A DNA stretch of 64,000 nucleotides from contig JAQFVV010013089.1 of NCBI GenBank assembly GCA_028023455.1, forward strand, positions 62,001 to 126,000, given 5' to 3'. Under the pieces are notes generated by a model. That model did no database searches. It was not told where the DNA came from and saw nothing but the letters and a program-made list of their open reading frames with translations. This DNA is from Epiperipatus broadwayi (lineage: Eukaryota > Onychophora > Udeonychophora > Euonychophora > Peripatidae). The translations under genes were made by a program, and so were the position numbers. Below, in pieces: positions 34,233-46,795 of this stretch. Within the stretch, counting starts at the first letter, position 1; each line of letters begins with the position of its first letter.

Positions 34233-35291
34233 TCAATCTACAGCAGGATGAAGGTCTCTCCAAGTTCTCCGATCTTTAGCTTCTCTTCTCCACATCACCC
34301 CTGCACACTTTCTTATTTCATCCATCCATCTCACATGTGGTCTCTTTCTGGGTCTTTTACAATCTCTTGGAATCCAGTTTAAAATTTCAATTGTCCATCT
34401 ATTATCATCTCTTCTAGCAATATGTCCAGCCCAACTCCACTTCAATCTTTTAATTTTTTCAATGAGGTCAGTAACACCTGTTTGTTTTTTTACCCATACA
34501 TTGCGTTTTCGATCGGTTCTTGTTACTCCGAACATACACCTCTCCATACTTCTTTGAGTGGTCTGAAGTCTCTGTATTGCTCTTCTATTGAGTGTCCAAG
34601 TCACAGATCCATAAGTAAGAACTGGTAAAACACATTTGTTAAAAACCTTCCTTTTCAAACACATAGGCATATTTCCTTTTAGTATCAAGTTATTTCTACC
34701 AAAAGCACTCCAACCAAGTTTAATTCTATGATTAATTTTCTCCATTACATTTCCATCTGTATTAATAATCTGACCAAGGTATTTGTAACTGTTAACTTCT
34801 TCTAATTCATCATAATCAATCTTTATTTTCATATTTTGAGCAAATCGATTAAACATTACTTTAGTCTTTTTAACATTTATCTTTAGTCCTACTTTCCTAC
34901 TTTCATCTGATAACTCCTGCAACATTTCCTGCAGCTCTGAAGCATTATTTGCAAAAACAACTACATCATCTGCGAAATCTAAATGACTTAAATACTCTCC
35001 ATTTACTTTCACTCCTTTAGTTTCCCATTTTAATCCACAAAATACTTCTTGCAGCACTGCTGTAAAAAGTTTTGGAGATATGGAGTCACCTTGCCTTACA
35101 CCTTTCTCAATGTTGACTTTCCCAGTATCATTATGTAATCTAATTGTTGCTGTTGCATTTTTATAAATATTCCTTAAAATATGACAATATCCTGGATCTA
35201 TACCTTGATGATCCAATGCTTTAATCACTGAAGAAATGTTTATAGAATCAAATGCCTTTTCATAATCTACAAATCCAAAACATAATGACAA
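34233..35291 (-). pseudogene. RTE reverse transcriptase and C-terminal domain (copy A)
   Basis: A 352-codon frame: CFGFVDYEKAFDSI (motif A, catalytic Asp), GVRQGDSISPKLFTAVLQE (motif B), HLDFADDVVVFANN (motif C, FADD active site), YLGQIINTDG, then the RTE-typical C-terminus LPVLTYGSVTWTLNRRAI, SWAGHIARRDDNRW and RPRKRPHVRWMDEI. The active site is intact but the frame upstream is broken, so no full protein can be made. Confidence 0.9.
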
Positions 35292-35361
35292 CTCATCTTC
35301 ATTTGTCCTTTCTATAACTTCTCTCAGTACCTGAACATGATCTACTGTACTAAAACCACTT

Positions 35362-36174
35362 TTAAATCCAGCTTGTTCTCTTGGTTGGTGGAAATCCAGT
35401 TCTCTGTAGACGAGTTATAATTATCTTGGTAAAAATTGTATATAAAACTGATAAAAGGCTGATAGGTCTGTAATTTCTAATATCTTCTTTATCACTTTTT
35501 TTAAATATTAATATTATTACTGCATTCTTCCAATCATCCGGTACATCTTTATCATTTAGACATTTGGTATATAACTTTGCTAAAAATTTTTCTGTTTCTT
35601 CACCTGCTTCTTTTAATATATCAATTATAATTCCATCATTACCTGGAGCCTTTCCTTTCTTCATACATTTAATTGCATTTCTCACTTCTTCATTTAAAAT
35701 TCTGGGGAATTCGGAAGATGTAATAGATATAGGAGGTACTTGTTTTTTATTACTATATAATTCTTGATAAAAATTTTCTACCAATTTCATGATGTCATCT
35801 TTCTTTTTAGTAATAATTCCATCTTTTTTTCTTATTGCAGATATAAATTTCCTACCAATACCAAAATGTTGTTTTACATTCTTAAGACTTTTATCTTCTT
35901 CTACAGCTTTTCTTGCTAGTTCATAGTTATACTTTCTTATATCATTTTCAACTCTTTTCAGCACCATTTTACAAAATTCGAGATATTCAATTCTTTTTAG
36001 TGCATCATTTTTGTATATCTTCATATTTCTTCTTTTCTTCATAAATTCTCTAGTCTCAGTAGAAATTTTATTAGTCAATTGCTGCTTTTTTCTACCAGCT
36101 ATCTTTGTTGCAGTTTTTAAAAGTGTATCAGTTATTTTCATATTAATTTCATTCAAATCTGAATCATTATTCAA
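35362..36174 (-). pseudogene. RTE linker and reverse transcriptase fingers (copy A)
   Basis: A 270-codon frame covering the segment between endonuclease and [42 protein letters not shown], then [20 protein letters not shown] (RT motif 0/1 with KAPG.D) and [32 protein letters not shown]. The frame is lost at [10 protein letters not shown] where the other copy continues into the [11 protein letters not shown] segment. Confidence 0.88.
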
Positions 36175-36718
36175 AATCTACTAATACTTGAAACCGATTT
36201 GTAAGTTCTAATTTAAATTCATTAGAATGTTTCTGAAGATTAGGAATATCAACTGTAAATATTGTTTTTCTTAACAATTTTTGTTTTTCTAGTTTTACAT
36301 TCACACGTATCTTGCACCTTACTACTCGACGATCACTTCCTGTGTTAAATCTATTAAGAACATTACAATCTTGAAATATGTATTTCCTGTTAATCAAAAT
36401 ATAATCCAATTCTGCTGTACCTTCATTTGGATGTTTCCATGTCCATTTTCTTTTAACATTTTTCTCAAAAAAAGAATTCATAATATAAAGTTTTTCTTTT
36501 TCTGCAAACTCCACAAGTCTATATCCTCTCTCATTTCTATTACCATAACCAAAATTACCTACAGCACTTTCATCTTTCATTTGTTTACCAATTCTAGCAT
36601 TAAAGTCTCCCATAACAATTATAAAATGTTGTTTACTTTGATCAAAAGCCATATAAAAATCTTCTACTACTTCATCACTATGAGAACTTGTTGGGGCATA
36701 AACCTGAATTATCTGCAT
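36167..36718 (-). pseudogene. RTE endonuclease, second half (copy A)
   Basis: A 183-codon frame with QVYAPTSSHSDEVVEDFYMA, IVMGDFNARIGKQM, TAELDYILINRKYIFQDC and GSDRRVVRCKIRVN. The GDFNA catalytic segment is present. The conserved SDH motif near the end reads SDRR, so the catalytic His has been replaced by Arg (the copy at 62206-63450 keeps SDHR). Confidence 0.88.
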
Positions 36719-36952
36719 TTGGTATCTGCTATTAAGTTATATAACTAATCTTGCCACTCTGTCTGATACACCATCAATCTCCACAATATTGTTCTTCCAC
36801 TTTTTATTTATAATGAATCCTACTCCACTTGTATTTCCAATATTTGTGTCTTTATAATAGAATATATGTCCACTTTTTAAATCAATTGTCTCTTCACCTT
36901 TTCTTCTAACTTCACAAAGTCCAATAATGTCCCATTTAATATAACAGTTCTT

Positions 36953-37150
36953 CTAATTTTTGCAATCTTCCTTCACTTGAAATGATCTGCAGTTGTAAGT
37001 ACCTAAATAAAAAGTTGTCATCAAATGGCATCCTGGGTCTGCAATCAGGGGATTCTTAGCACCCTCTGCCTTTGGCCACCAACCACTGCCTTGGTTGGTG
37101 TCTTTACAGCCTCCTGGGAATAAAGGCCATGCTTTATTTTTGTCTGTCAT
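36953..37150 (-). pseudogene. RTE endonuclease N-terminus (copy A)
   Basis: A 65-codon frame starting MTDKNKAWPLFPGGCKDTNQ and reaching YLGTYNCRSFQ, the first catalytic (Asn) strand of the endonuclease. It shifts out of frame straight after. The same start is used in the better preserved copy, which supports it as the true initiation codon. Confidence 0.85.
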
Positions 37151-37436
37151 AATTGTATATATGTATTGGAAAAATATTTATCATTTACACAAACATTCAT
37201 TCTGCCTTATCAGGCACTGAGAAGAAAGATCATGGTGTTTCTTGATCTTAAACTCAGAGGTAAAAAGCCAATAAATTCACCATGCTGGCTAATGCATGTT
37301 GGTGAGCAGCCCATTCATGTTCGTATACTATATGAATAAACACATAGTAATAACAGCTGCAATGACAAGAACGTATGGAGTGGACATTAGGAATTTGCCC
37401 TGCTCGGTTCCTTCAAAAGTCCCAAACAAGGAAAGA
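37151..37436 (-). promoter_or_regulatory. RTE 5' untranslated/promoter region (copy A)
   Basis: Shared with 63451-63690 of copy B (GTATGGAG, CAGCTGTTATTACTATGTG, GCTGCTCACCAACA on the minus strand). No ORF. Probably carries the internal promoter. The last 50 bp differ between copies. Confidence 0.55.
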
Positions 37437-39685
37437 TTCAAATGAAGGCATAGCAGATTGGGATTATACTTTTACTAATTCAAAATATATATTTCAAGAT
37501 TGCATATTTTTAATATATTCAACATAGAAAGTAATCATCTATTAGTGAGATGTAAAACAGGAAAGAAGAAACTATTATGAAAGTAAACTAACTAGTTGAT
37601 ATTAATAATTTTTGAAAACACTCTAATAAATTTAAATTAGAACCTGAATTTTTTTTAAAAATTGAAGACTTTGAAAATGGTTCAAGGATAGCAGATCAAT
37701 AAAATAAAAACAATTGATATTGTACTAGTAACTGCAACAAAAATAGCTGATATTAAAAAAATCACTTTACCAGTATATTTACAACTAAAACAAAACAATA
37801 TATGAAGAAAAAAAACATTTAAAAACGATCCATCAAAAAGAATTGAATATCTAGAACTTTTTACAATAATGGAAAAAAAATCACTTTACCAGTATATTTA
37901 CAACTAAAACAAAACAATATATGAAGAAAAAAAACATTTAAAAACGATCCATCAAAAAGAATTGAATATCTAGAACTTTTTACAATAATGGAAAAAGCGT
38001 TAATAATGATATAAGAAAATATAACTGTGGCTTGGCAAAAAAAAAGCTATAGTAAAGAATACAACTTTCAAAAGTATAAAACATTTTTGTATTGAAAGAA
38101 AACATTTCAGTAGTAAGAAGAAAATATGTTTTAATTGCAAAGAAAAAGATAACAACATAAAATATGTGAAAGAGATGTATAAAACAAATATCTAGTAATA
38201 AAGAACAAAAAATAAAGTTGTCATTACAATTTCTATTTTTTGGTTTGTCAAGCATATTAAATGAAGAGATGATACGTGTAATTAAATGTATAAGGAAAGA
38301 AATAGATTCAGGGCATGATTAAATTTTGATTGATATCTTATGAGAAACAGGTAAATAAATAAATAAATTATTGCAAAATTGTATGCCAAAAGGATATAGC
38401 AGATGATTAGAAGAGTATAATAGTAATATTGGTATTTGAAATTGGTGACAAAGAGGATATTAGAAATTCCAGCTCTATCAGAATTTTGGATTGCAATCAA
38501 TCAACCAAAAGAACTGCTGAATTTGAAAGGCTTAACACAAATGATGACATCCAATTATAGAAATTATAGAAACGGCTAATTTTGGATTCTAATCAGTCAA
38601 AATAATGGCTGAAGTTATACCGAAGTTTAACACAAAGGATGATATCCAATTATAGAGAGAAGTTATAGAAATGACTAATGAATACGAATTGTCACTTTAG
38701 ATCTGTAGTTTATGAAAACCCACTTGATCTATAAGTATTTTCAAAGTAAATAAAGTATAAACCAAATTGTATTTATATTCTGAAATATATTAATCAAAAT
38801 GCACATTACATGGTAGTATTCATGAATAAAGTGTATAAAAATTGATACCATATCTTCAAAACTTTTTACAGAAGTTTACAATTAATACTTTATGGATGAA
38901 AATTAAAAGCTAAAAGGAATAAACACATAGTGATTATTTATAACATCTAAATATTATAAATGATGTTGTCTTTGCAAATACTTTAGAGCTTTAGAAATTT
39001 TTACAAGAGTTATAAAATAAAATAAAAAAAAGTAGATCTGAAAAATTAAAAATAGTCTAAATCATTAATGGATTTTCTCAAAAAAAATTGATAGCTATAA
39101 ATTAGAAATTAATAATTACAAATACATTGATCAGATTATTAATACAGATGAAAGCAAAACAGATAAAATTAATCATAAAATTCTACTTGAAATAAAGTGA
39201 TTTTGTAGAATAAATTTAATATTCAAAGTAAATATGCCTATGTAATTTATAAGAAATATTTTTAGTAGTTATTATTTATGGATCTGAGATTGAGTTACTA
39301 ATAAAAAAAGTACAGAGATTTCAGATTACTTAAGAAATGATGGAACTATTATACACTGTTAATATCAAGAAAAAGTCGAAAGAATAACACTTGAGTGAGA
39401 GAACAAACTGTTATTATTGATATTATTGAAAGAATTAAGAATTAAATGAAGCATGGTTAAATATATTTGTAGGTGTGATGATAATAAATATGGAAAATGA
39501 ACTTCAAGGGAATATAAAAGATGGAAAAAGATCATGGAAGGTTGAAATAAAAAAGTTTGTTAGTGCGATGTAATAAAGAAAAGCTATGAATTGAAGGAAT
39601 TATATCGAGCTTAGAAAGTCTTCACTCTGCAGTTGATTGATAATTATTGAAAATAATAATAATGATAATAATATAATTATTTTCT
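37437..39685 (+). mobile_element. RTE LINE, copy D, plus strand, heavily decayed
   Basis: Starts CAAATGAAGG at the NEGTAELDYIL point of the endonuclease. The remnants follow the RTE order down to TGATTGATAATTATTGAAAA and (AATAATGAT)n at the end. No frame longer than about 30 codons survives in coding sense. It contains two internal tandem duplications: a 119-bp unit at about 37755-37992 (ATCACTTTACCAGTATATTT repeated exactly) and a ~100-bp unit at 38480-38690. Confidence 0.8.
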
Positions 39686-39796
39686 GATACTAAAATTTAG
39701 ACTATACTGTCAATCATTTTAAGTATATCGATTTTATTACGAGTTGCATTTTACTCTTTGTTTCCAATATAATTATAATTTAATTTGTGAAAACAG

Positions 39797-40135
39797 ATCA
39801 TCATCATCATTTTCAATTATTATCGAACCACAGCAGGTTGAAAGTCTTTCTAAGTTCAATCTATGATTTCCAGTCTCTAGCCTATTTTCTCCACAACACA
39901 CCAGTATACATTCTTATTTCATCCATCCACCTCACATTTACTCATTTTCTATGTCTTTTACAATATCTTGGAATCCAGTTTAAGATCTCAGCTTTCCATC
40001 TATTATTATTTTTTATAGCAATATGTCCAGGCCAACTCCACTCCAGTTTCTTAATTCTTTCAATATTGCCAGTTACTGTTTGTTCTCTCACCCATGTATT
40101 TCATTTTTGATCTCTTCTTGTTAGTCCTAATATTC
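39797..40135 (-). mobile_element. RTE LINE, copy C, 5'-truncated 3' end
   Basis: Matches the last ~340 bp of the RTE element (ATCATCATCATCATTTTCAA at the end, then the CAATATGTCCAGGCCAACTC and TGGAATCCAGTTTAA stretches of the C-terminal domain). Typical 5'-truncated insertion. Confidence 0.88.
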
Positions 40136-40988
40136 AATATGTAAATTAAAAAAATTCATGATTCTCTGATTTAGATTGGAAATAATTTATATTATGTGAT
40201 AAATATGAAATTACATGTAAAAGATGTTCAAACATAAATCAGAAGATAAACTTCACAAGTTAGTGGTGTACATCACTGAAATCCTGAGATAATAAGGTCA
40301 ATTTAAATCATCATCTTGGTTTTGGAAATATCTGGTAGTATTCAATCAAGTTAGAAGTAGCTGCTGAAAAGTATTAGGTAAATGTTAAATTATAACATTT
40401 CTATACCTACTTTCTCTTCAAAATTTAAGTATGTCATTGGCTATTTTATAACATTTTATATATATGTTGAAATATCTGTTATATTTTCAATAAGAAAAAT
40501 CACTATCAGATGTTAATTGACAATAATCATTGAAAATAATACATTGACACTCCATTGACAGAAAATCTATTCCTGGTGTAATTTATAGGATTCCTTACAG
40601 ATGTGAAATGTATATACTTCATAAGAGAAGAGTTAAAAATAGATATCATAACTTAGCATTGTATATTCATGAACTAAATTCAGTTTACAAAATATAAAGA
40701 AGTGAAATAAAAAGAAGAGTAAAAAAACTCTGTTGATAAATTTTCTTGAATCTGAAGCCATTAATCTCATGAAAACATCATTTGATGTTAAAGGAAGTTG
40801 TTTTTTGAGATGAATAATAGGAAGACTATTTTATTTGATATATACATATGTTATATATATTTTGTTAAATTTTACTTAAAAAGGTTTATTTGTTAATAGA
40901 TGAAACCTGGCAGTTAAAGAATTTTAATAAAATTTTATTTTTTTGACTAGTATTGTAATGTTATATGATTTTCTGTTATATATATATA
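40136..40988. other. Intron sequence, nothing recognised
   Basis: AT-rich, no gene. Confidence 0.4.
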
Positions 40989-41440
40989 TTCAAAAGATGG
41001 CGCTTTACCAAAATCACCGAACAAGTGTAAAATTTGTTTACATAAACGAAAAAAGAGTCAGAATTAACTACCTCTTTCATTTGCTCACCCCCAGATCAGC
41101 TGATTTCAAGCTGGTTTGCTCTCCTCAGTGAGGGATAGAGTATAGAAACTAGATCTAAACACTGACTCTCAAGTGTTTATGCAAAACGTTTCTATCAGAT
41201 TGCAAGCATGAATTTTTCAGACCGGTAAAGTCTTCAAACTCAGCCTACCAAGCCAGATATTTATATGGGTCTGATCTCAGTTCAGTATCACCATATAATC
41301 AAAGTCTCTGCAATATAGCTTGAAATCAGCTGATCTGGGGGTGAGCAAATGAAAGAGGTAGTTAATTCTGACTCTTTTTTCGTTTATGTAAACAAATTTT
41401 ACACTTGTTCGGTGGTTTTGGTAAAGCGCCATCTTTTGAA
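40989..41440. mobile_element. 452-bp element with 124-bp terminal inverted repeats
   Basis: Arms 40989-41112 and 41317-41440 are reverse complements with about one mismatch, starting TTCAAAAGATGGCGCTTTAC. The 204-bp centre is unique and non-coding. The eight bases outside each end (TATATATA, CATAAATA) agree at six positions, a possible 8-bp target duplication. This is a non-autonomous DNA transposon (MITE/foldback). The superfamily is not identifiable here. Confidence 0.8.
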
Positions 41441-44400
41441 CATAAATAACAAGTGATAGCAGGTTACGTGAGTAACTTGTTTTTGTTTTTCATATATATA
41501 TAAGTTCATTTATTATTTATGCATAGTTAAAATAGAATAACGTTGTCCTATAGATTTAACAATTTTATTATTATTAATTTAAATACTACTTTTAAATTAT
41601 AACACACAGTGTATGTGTACATATCTATATACATATACATATATGAACCTGAATAATTAATAAATGTAATAATTAATTATTGGAATATTCATATTATAAG
41701 ATAAATATATGTGTCTTTATGACTACTTACAATTTATATCTTTGTAAACCACAATTTAAATAATAAAATATGTATGTTTGACAATGCATAAAAGTAATTA
41801 ATATTCAATATAACTAAAGCAGCACATAATATTAATATTTTATATCTATAAATAAATCATTAATAATAATCTGTGTTATTGAAATAATTTTCAAACCTTT
41901 AATTTCATTATTACTATTATTTTTACTTTTATTAATCATAAATTTATTAATCATTTTTGAAGTTATTTTGTTAAAACTATTTAAAACTAGTATATATTGA
42001 ACTGCCCACCTTCTTTATTTTAAAAAAACTAAATAACGACAAATAGAAATCTAAAAAACTCTTCCTCCCTTGCTAAACTACCCAATCTTTGAAGGTGCTT
42101 GGTCCTCAGGTGGAGTGCAGAATATCATTGGCAGCAAGCTACCAATAACAGAAACACTTGTATACTAGACAAATACTGACCAAATAAACACTTTATATTT
42201 ATTTTAAGGTAAACCTTTAGGTGCCAGTTAATTACATAGAAATTAACATGTTTATCTGATCAGTAAAGAATCCAGTGACCTGAGACCCCAGCTAGCTCAG
42301 AAAATTACAGCTGCTTTAAAAGAAAAGAAATATCCGCCTAATCTAAACATTCTATTTTAAATAATAATGATGATTTACCATACTTTAAACTTTGGTGTCC
42401 TTAACAAAACAAATCCTTATTCTTTAAGTTTTAATTTAACTATTTCTTAATAATAATTAAATCTTTCCATTCCCACTTTATTAAAATATTATGTTAGCAT
42501 AAATATGTGTATTCAAATATATATATATAAATATTTAAACGACACTTTAAATACCTTTTTAAAAAAAAAACCCAGTCATTTTGCTTTATAATTCAAACAG
42601 GCACACTCTTTTTATTTTAAATAAATATTTTAATACATTATAATAACTAAAATATACATGACATACTAAATTAAAATTCACACATACATGCACACAATGT
42701 CTTTGAATAAGGTTAAACACAGAAGTTGATATCATTTGTATTTCCCAGATACGACTTGGTAAAGTTTAAAGTTTTATTCATTTATTTATCACAGTTTTTT
42801 TTTTAAAAAGAAAATCAAGAATTAGAGAATATTAAAACCAAAAGTTACCTAGGATTTGGAAATCTGAAATGATGTACATACAGCACAATGCATTTTCTAA
42901 AAATGTTATCTATGACCGGTTAGCGCTAACCTCCAGTAATTCCTCCTTGAATTTGTGATATTATATAACCTTCATGATGTTCAGCATAAACACTCCGCTA
43001 TTTTATTGGCTTTATCCGAACATGGTTTGCCCTCCAAACTATCTGCTGGTGTTATTCACAGTGAAGGCTCCAGCTAGCTGCACAATATGGTAGATTTAAC
43101 AATGCATTGTTTTGGTAGATATAACAATTTATATAATTTTCAATTCTGTAGTTTTAAAAAATATTTTGAAATATATATTTTTAAAATATCATAAATAATA
43201 ATGGAATGTTGAAATTTTTAAACCATCTTAACAATGACAAAGTTTTGTTATATTCAGCATTTGTTATCTTGTGAAATTACTGTCTTTTACTTCACTCTGA
43301 TTGGGCTTCTATTTTATTCTTTTGTTCAAAACTTTTACACACGCACACACATTTAATTATTTTATTATAAAACAAAATGAATTTTTTCTTTATTACTTTT
43401 TATTACGAATTAATCAAAAATAATATTAAATCATTTGTTATTTCATCTTTTTTTAAAATAAAAAATCTTACCCTGTTGAAAAGCGTTTATTATTTATTTT
43501 TCTTTAACAATAAACCCCCCTACCTTACTCTTTTGTTTTTAATTTTCTTTTCCTTCAACTTTTAATGTTTATTTTCCCACTTTATTTTTAAAAGGCGAGA
43601 TTTATAAAATATTACTACTTTTAAATAATAATACATATTCGATAACGATGTACCTCGGTACAATATATATATATATAGTATGTACTTTGTTTCTTGTGTC
43701 ATATCATTGCCAGTATCCTTGCATATCTGCATATAGACATTTATATATATTTTTTTTAATTATTTAGATGTCATTAACTTACTGAAGATTACCTTTAAAG
43801 TTTACATATTTTATTTATATGTTTTATGATGATGATTACTAATTTATTTATAGCTAATTTATTCATGGTATCAAATAGCCCTGAACATTGATCATTGTTT
43901 GCCTTTTTTATTTGTATTCAGTTAAAATAATGTTAGTATTTACTTTATATATAGATAAAATTAACAGCGTGTTAATAAGCTCTAAACAAGTTTTTTTTAA
44001 TTTTTTTTATGACAAATGCTACTACAAGTGAAAGCATTCAAATCATCTTTATCTAGGATTATCTCCATCCCCAGACCAATTTCCAGCATGGTTCTATTCA
44101 ATTAGGAGCTAGAATACCAGATTCAAAAAATCAACTCAAGCACACTCTTAATTTTACACATTTGTAAATACAAGCTATATATATATGTCATTTTGACATC
44201 TGACTTTTTATTATATATATATCATTAATTCAATATATAAATACATAATTATATTTATACAACTAAATGAGGATATGTACATTATATACAAGTTCATTTG
44301 AAGAAATTGTTAATTTTAAAACATTACCATCTCAGAGAAATAAAGCCAATATTTAAAATGGGGCACTACTCACTAATACATTGATCACATTGTAGATATT

Positions 44401-44644
44401 GTATAAAGGTCATAGAAAAAATAATGTGAAGTGATCGTGTTAATAATAACTACATTGTATTTCTTCCTTATAGATCAAATAAAAATATTAAATAATTGTT
44501 AATTGTTGACTTAAAAATTAGTTGTTAAACCTCTTTTGTAGATATCTCTGTATGCTGCTTAAATCCTTTGCTTGAACAAGGAAAGTTTTTAAATTTAAAT
44601 TACAAATAATTTTAAAAAGGAATCTGAATAAATGTAAAACTCAC
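41441..44644. other. Intron sequence with possible unclassified repeat
   Basis: The part from about 42000 to 43110 is less AT-rich and has no open frame. It could be a solo LTR or other unclassified repeat, but no second copy is in the window. The remainder is AT-rich. The repeat at 43967-44165 is listed separately. Confidence 0.35.
43967..44165 (+). repeat. Dispersed repeat, family of 53466-53608
   Basis: Shares GCGTG.TAAT, AGCTCTAAACAAG, AAATGCTACTACAAG, GCATTCAAATCAT and CCATCCCCAGACC with 53466-53608 in the same orientation. On the minus strand it carries the core GAAATTGGTCTGGGGAT. Confidence 0.75.
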
Positions 44645-44819
44645 TGTGTTAATTTTCTGAAAGTAACTTTTAGTTCACCGAAGTTAGGCCGTAATTGAGG
44701 TATTTCTGTCCAACAATCTTTCATTAATTTTATTATTAATTCAAATGACTCCATTTGTAATATTGAAGGTCTGTAAGGTTGTTTGCGTTCTTCTTTGATT
44801 TTTTCTAAAATTATTTGAG
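44645..44819 (-). CDS. Receptor guanylate cyclase exon: end of kinase-homology domain
   Basis: After the split codon (Ala) it encodes 57 residues starting QIILEKIKEE, including KQPYRPSIL, LMKDCWTEIPQLRPNFGELK and ending VTFRKLT. The P-Y-R-P motif, the LM.DCW segment and the RP.F arginine-containing motif mark subdomains X-XI of the kinase fold as found in guanylate cyclase receptors. The acceptor is TTTTTCAG just right of the exon. The donor is GTGAGT at 44639-44644. It leaves two bases (CA) that combine with the first base of the next exon to give His. The intron that follows is the largest in the window, about 23.8 kb, and holds most of the LTR and RTE elements. Confidence 0.93.
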
Positions 44820-45574
44820 CTGAAAAATTAAATTAAAATTAATATATATAATAAAACTATTATTCATTCAATATTATATTTGTCATATCCTACAGTCTTA
44901 TACTATTTAATATAATATGGAAAATACTTGTTATGAACTTAGTGTAACTTAATACTTATTCAATATTCATATTGTAAATATAAAATAACTAGCAATTTGG
45001 TAATATTCCATATAATTATGCATAGTAAATATTTGTAATATCAATTATAAAGGCTGTTATGTAAATATATGTGGATGCAAAAATAAATATTCTCTTAATT
45101 AAAAGAAGAAACTTTGATTCCTCTTTGAGGCTTTAGAGAAACAGAACAAGATAAATTCCCAATGTCCACTTTCTACATTTCATTTGTTAAATATGTAATT
45201 ATTCATGTGGTTAACAAATGTGACAGATTGCCCAAGATCATAAACCCACAGCCCAATTATTTTATTGGATTCTCTGGTAATCATTTGAAATTTGGGCATG
45301 GCCACTTGGGGCATTGATGCTATACAAAATCAATAAAATGAAACTTTACCGGGCCGCCACAACTTTTTTTTATAGAACATGATTTTTTTTTTTTGATTAA
45401 ACAAATTTTTATTTCATTTATAACATGATTTCTTTTTTATCAAACAGATTTTTATATTCATTTTCATTGTTTTTTTTTTTAACCTGACATTTTTCTTTAT
45501 TCAACAAATTTTGGTAATTTAATTTTATGTTTATTTTTCTGATTTTAACAACTTTGGACTGTTTCATAACGAAA
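44820..45574. other. Intron sequence with poly(T)-rich part
   Basis: From about 45350 it becomes T-rich with repeats of the style AACATGATTTYTTTTTT.CAAACA. No gene. Confidence 0.4.
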
Positions 45575-46350
45575 AAACTTGTTTTAACCTCACTGAAAAA
45601 ATATAATGGTACAATTATTTGAGACTTGTTTCGACTTTGTTCTACTTTCTTTTTTTTTTTTTTTGGTTGACTAAATTGTTTTTCTTCTTCTTATTAAATC
45701 AAAAGTAACTTTTGTGTTGTTGGGTGTTCAAAAATTGTTTTGAAACCCCCAACCCCATCCTCAGATTAATAATTGTATCAAAAAGTCAATAATTTTTCTT
45801 TTTTTTAAACAACTTTTTACTTTTATTTAGATTTCATTTGAATTAGCCTTTTTTTTGGCTTCTACAATAAATTACTTGGGGAGGGGGGAGGCTTTTGTAC
45901 TGTTATTATTAACAAAAAGTAAACAAAAATAGTAATTTATTTTAACCCCACTTGTTTTAACCCTGCTGAAAAAATATATTGCAAGTATTTGGAAATTGTT
46001 TTGAATTTTTTGTACCTTTTTTTTTTGGTTAACCAAATTGTCTTTCTTCTTATTAAATCAAAAGCACTTTTGTGTTTTTTGGGGATAAAAAATTGTTTTA
46101 AACCCCCACCCCCACACTCGGAAAAATAATTGTAACAAAAAGTCAATGATTTCTTTTTTTTTTCAACAACTTTTTCTCACTTTTTACTTTTATGCATATT
46201 GCATTTGAATTACCCTTTTTTGCCTTCTACAATAAACTGCTTTTTTTTGGGGGGGGGGGGTTATAATTTGTTATTACTAACAAAAAGTAAACAAAAATAG
46301 TCATTTATTTTAACCCTGCTGAAAAAAGATAATCCAAATATTTGTCAATT
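45575..46350. repeat. ~360-bp tandem repeat, about two copies
   Basis: Units start at CTGAAAAAATATA (about 45592), CTGAAAAAATATA (about 45965) and CTGAAAAAAGATAA (about 46318). Each unit contains a T-run then GGTTRACYAAATTG, CTTCTTATTAAATCAAAAG, AACCCCC and AACAAAAAGTAAACAAAAAT. A short open frame in the second unit is not a gene. Confidence 0.75.
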
Positions 46351-46439
46351 TCTAATGAAATAAAAAAAAAGTACACAAACTTTGAACTTTTTCAACTTAT
46401 TTATTATTTTATTGCTGTAATAAAAACAGTCTGGTATTT

Positions 46440-46795
46440 GGGAGGACATTATGTGATGTGATGTACTGTAGCTTCTCCTTAAATGGAGCCAAGAATCTCT
46501 CAACAATTATGTCCAGAGAAACCTGTTAGCCACTTTATTTCCATTCCCCAGTCTAAGTTTTCCCATATTTTGCTCCATCCCATTTCCATAATATAATTTT
46601 TGTCAACTCTATAGCCTTTATATCTAAATCCCCCTTATCTTTTCCCAAATCCAGCATAAAAAACAATAATCCACTTTCTGTATAATCACTTTTTTAATAT
46701 TTATTCTTCCATAACTTTATTATATGTGCCCTTTCTGTTTTAAAGCATTTACATTCAATTAACAGAAAAAAGGACACAGTCTCCTTCACTTTCTG
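46440..46795 (-). repeat. Dispersed repeat, inverted relative of 52745-53100
   Basis: Reverse complement shares TGATTATACAGAAAGTGG, GTGGCTAACAGGTTTCTCTG, GAGAGATTCTTGGCT-like and ATCACATCACAT with the plus-strand copy. About 80 percent similar by eye. No known family recognised. Confidence 0.75.

Larger units (their letters stand above)
34206..37440 (-). mobile_element. RTE-type LINE, copy A (near full length, broken)
   Basis: Minus-strand element with an apurinic-like endonuclease followed by a reverse transcriptase, closely similar over its length to the copy at 60487-63755. The 3' end has the short terminal repeat GATGATGATGATGATAT typical of RTE elements. The 5' untranslated region (37151-37391) matches the other copy, then diverges. 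At least three frameshifts break the single ORF. It appears to lie within or against a plus-strand RTE copy that continues at 37437. Confidence 0.9.

Noticed and set aside
42000-43110. Possible solo LTR
   Set aside because: Less AT-rich block, but no second copy, no clear TG...CA ends with a target duplication; kept only as a note.
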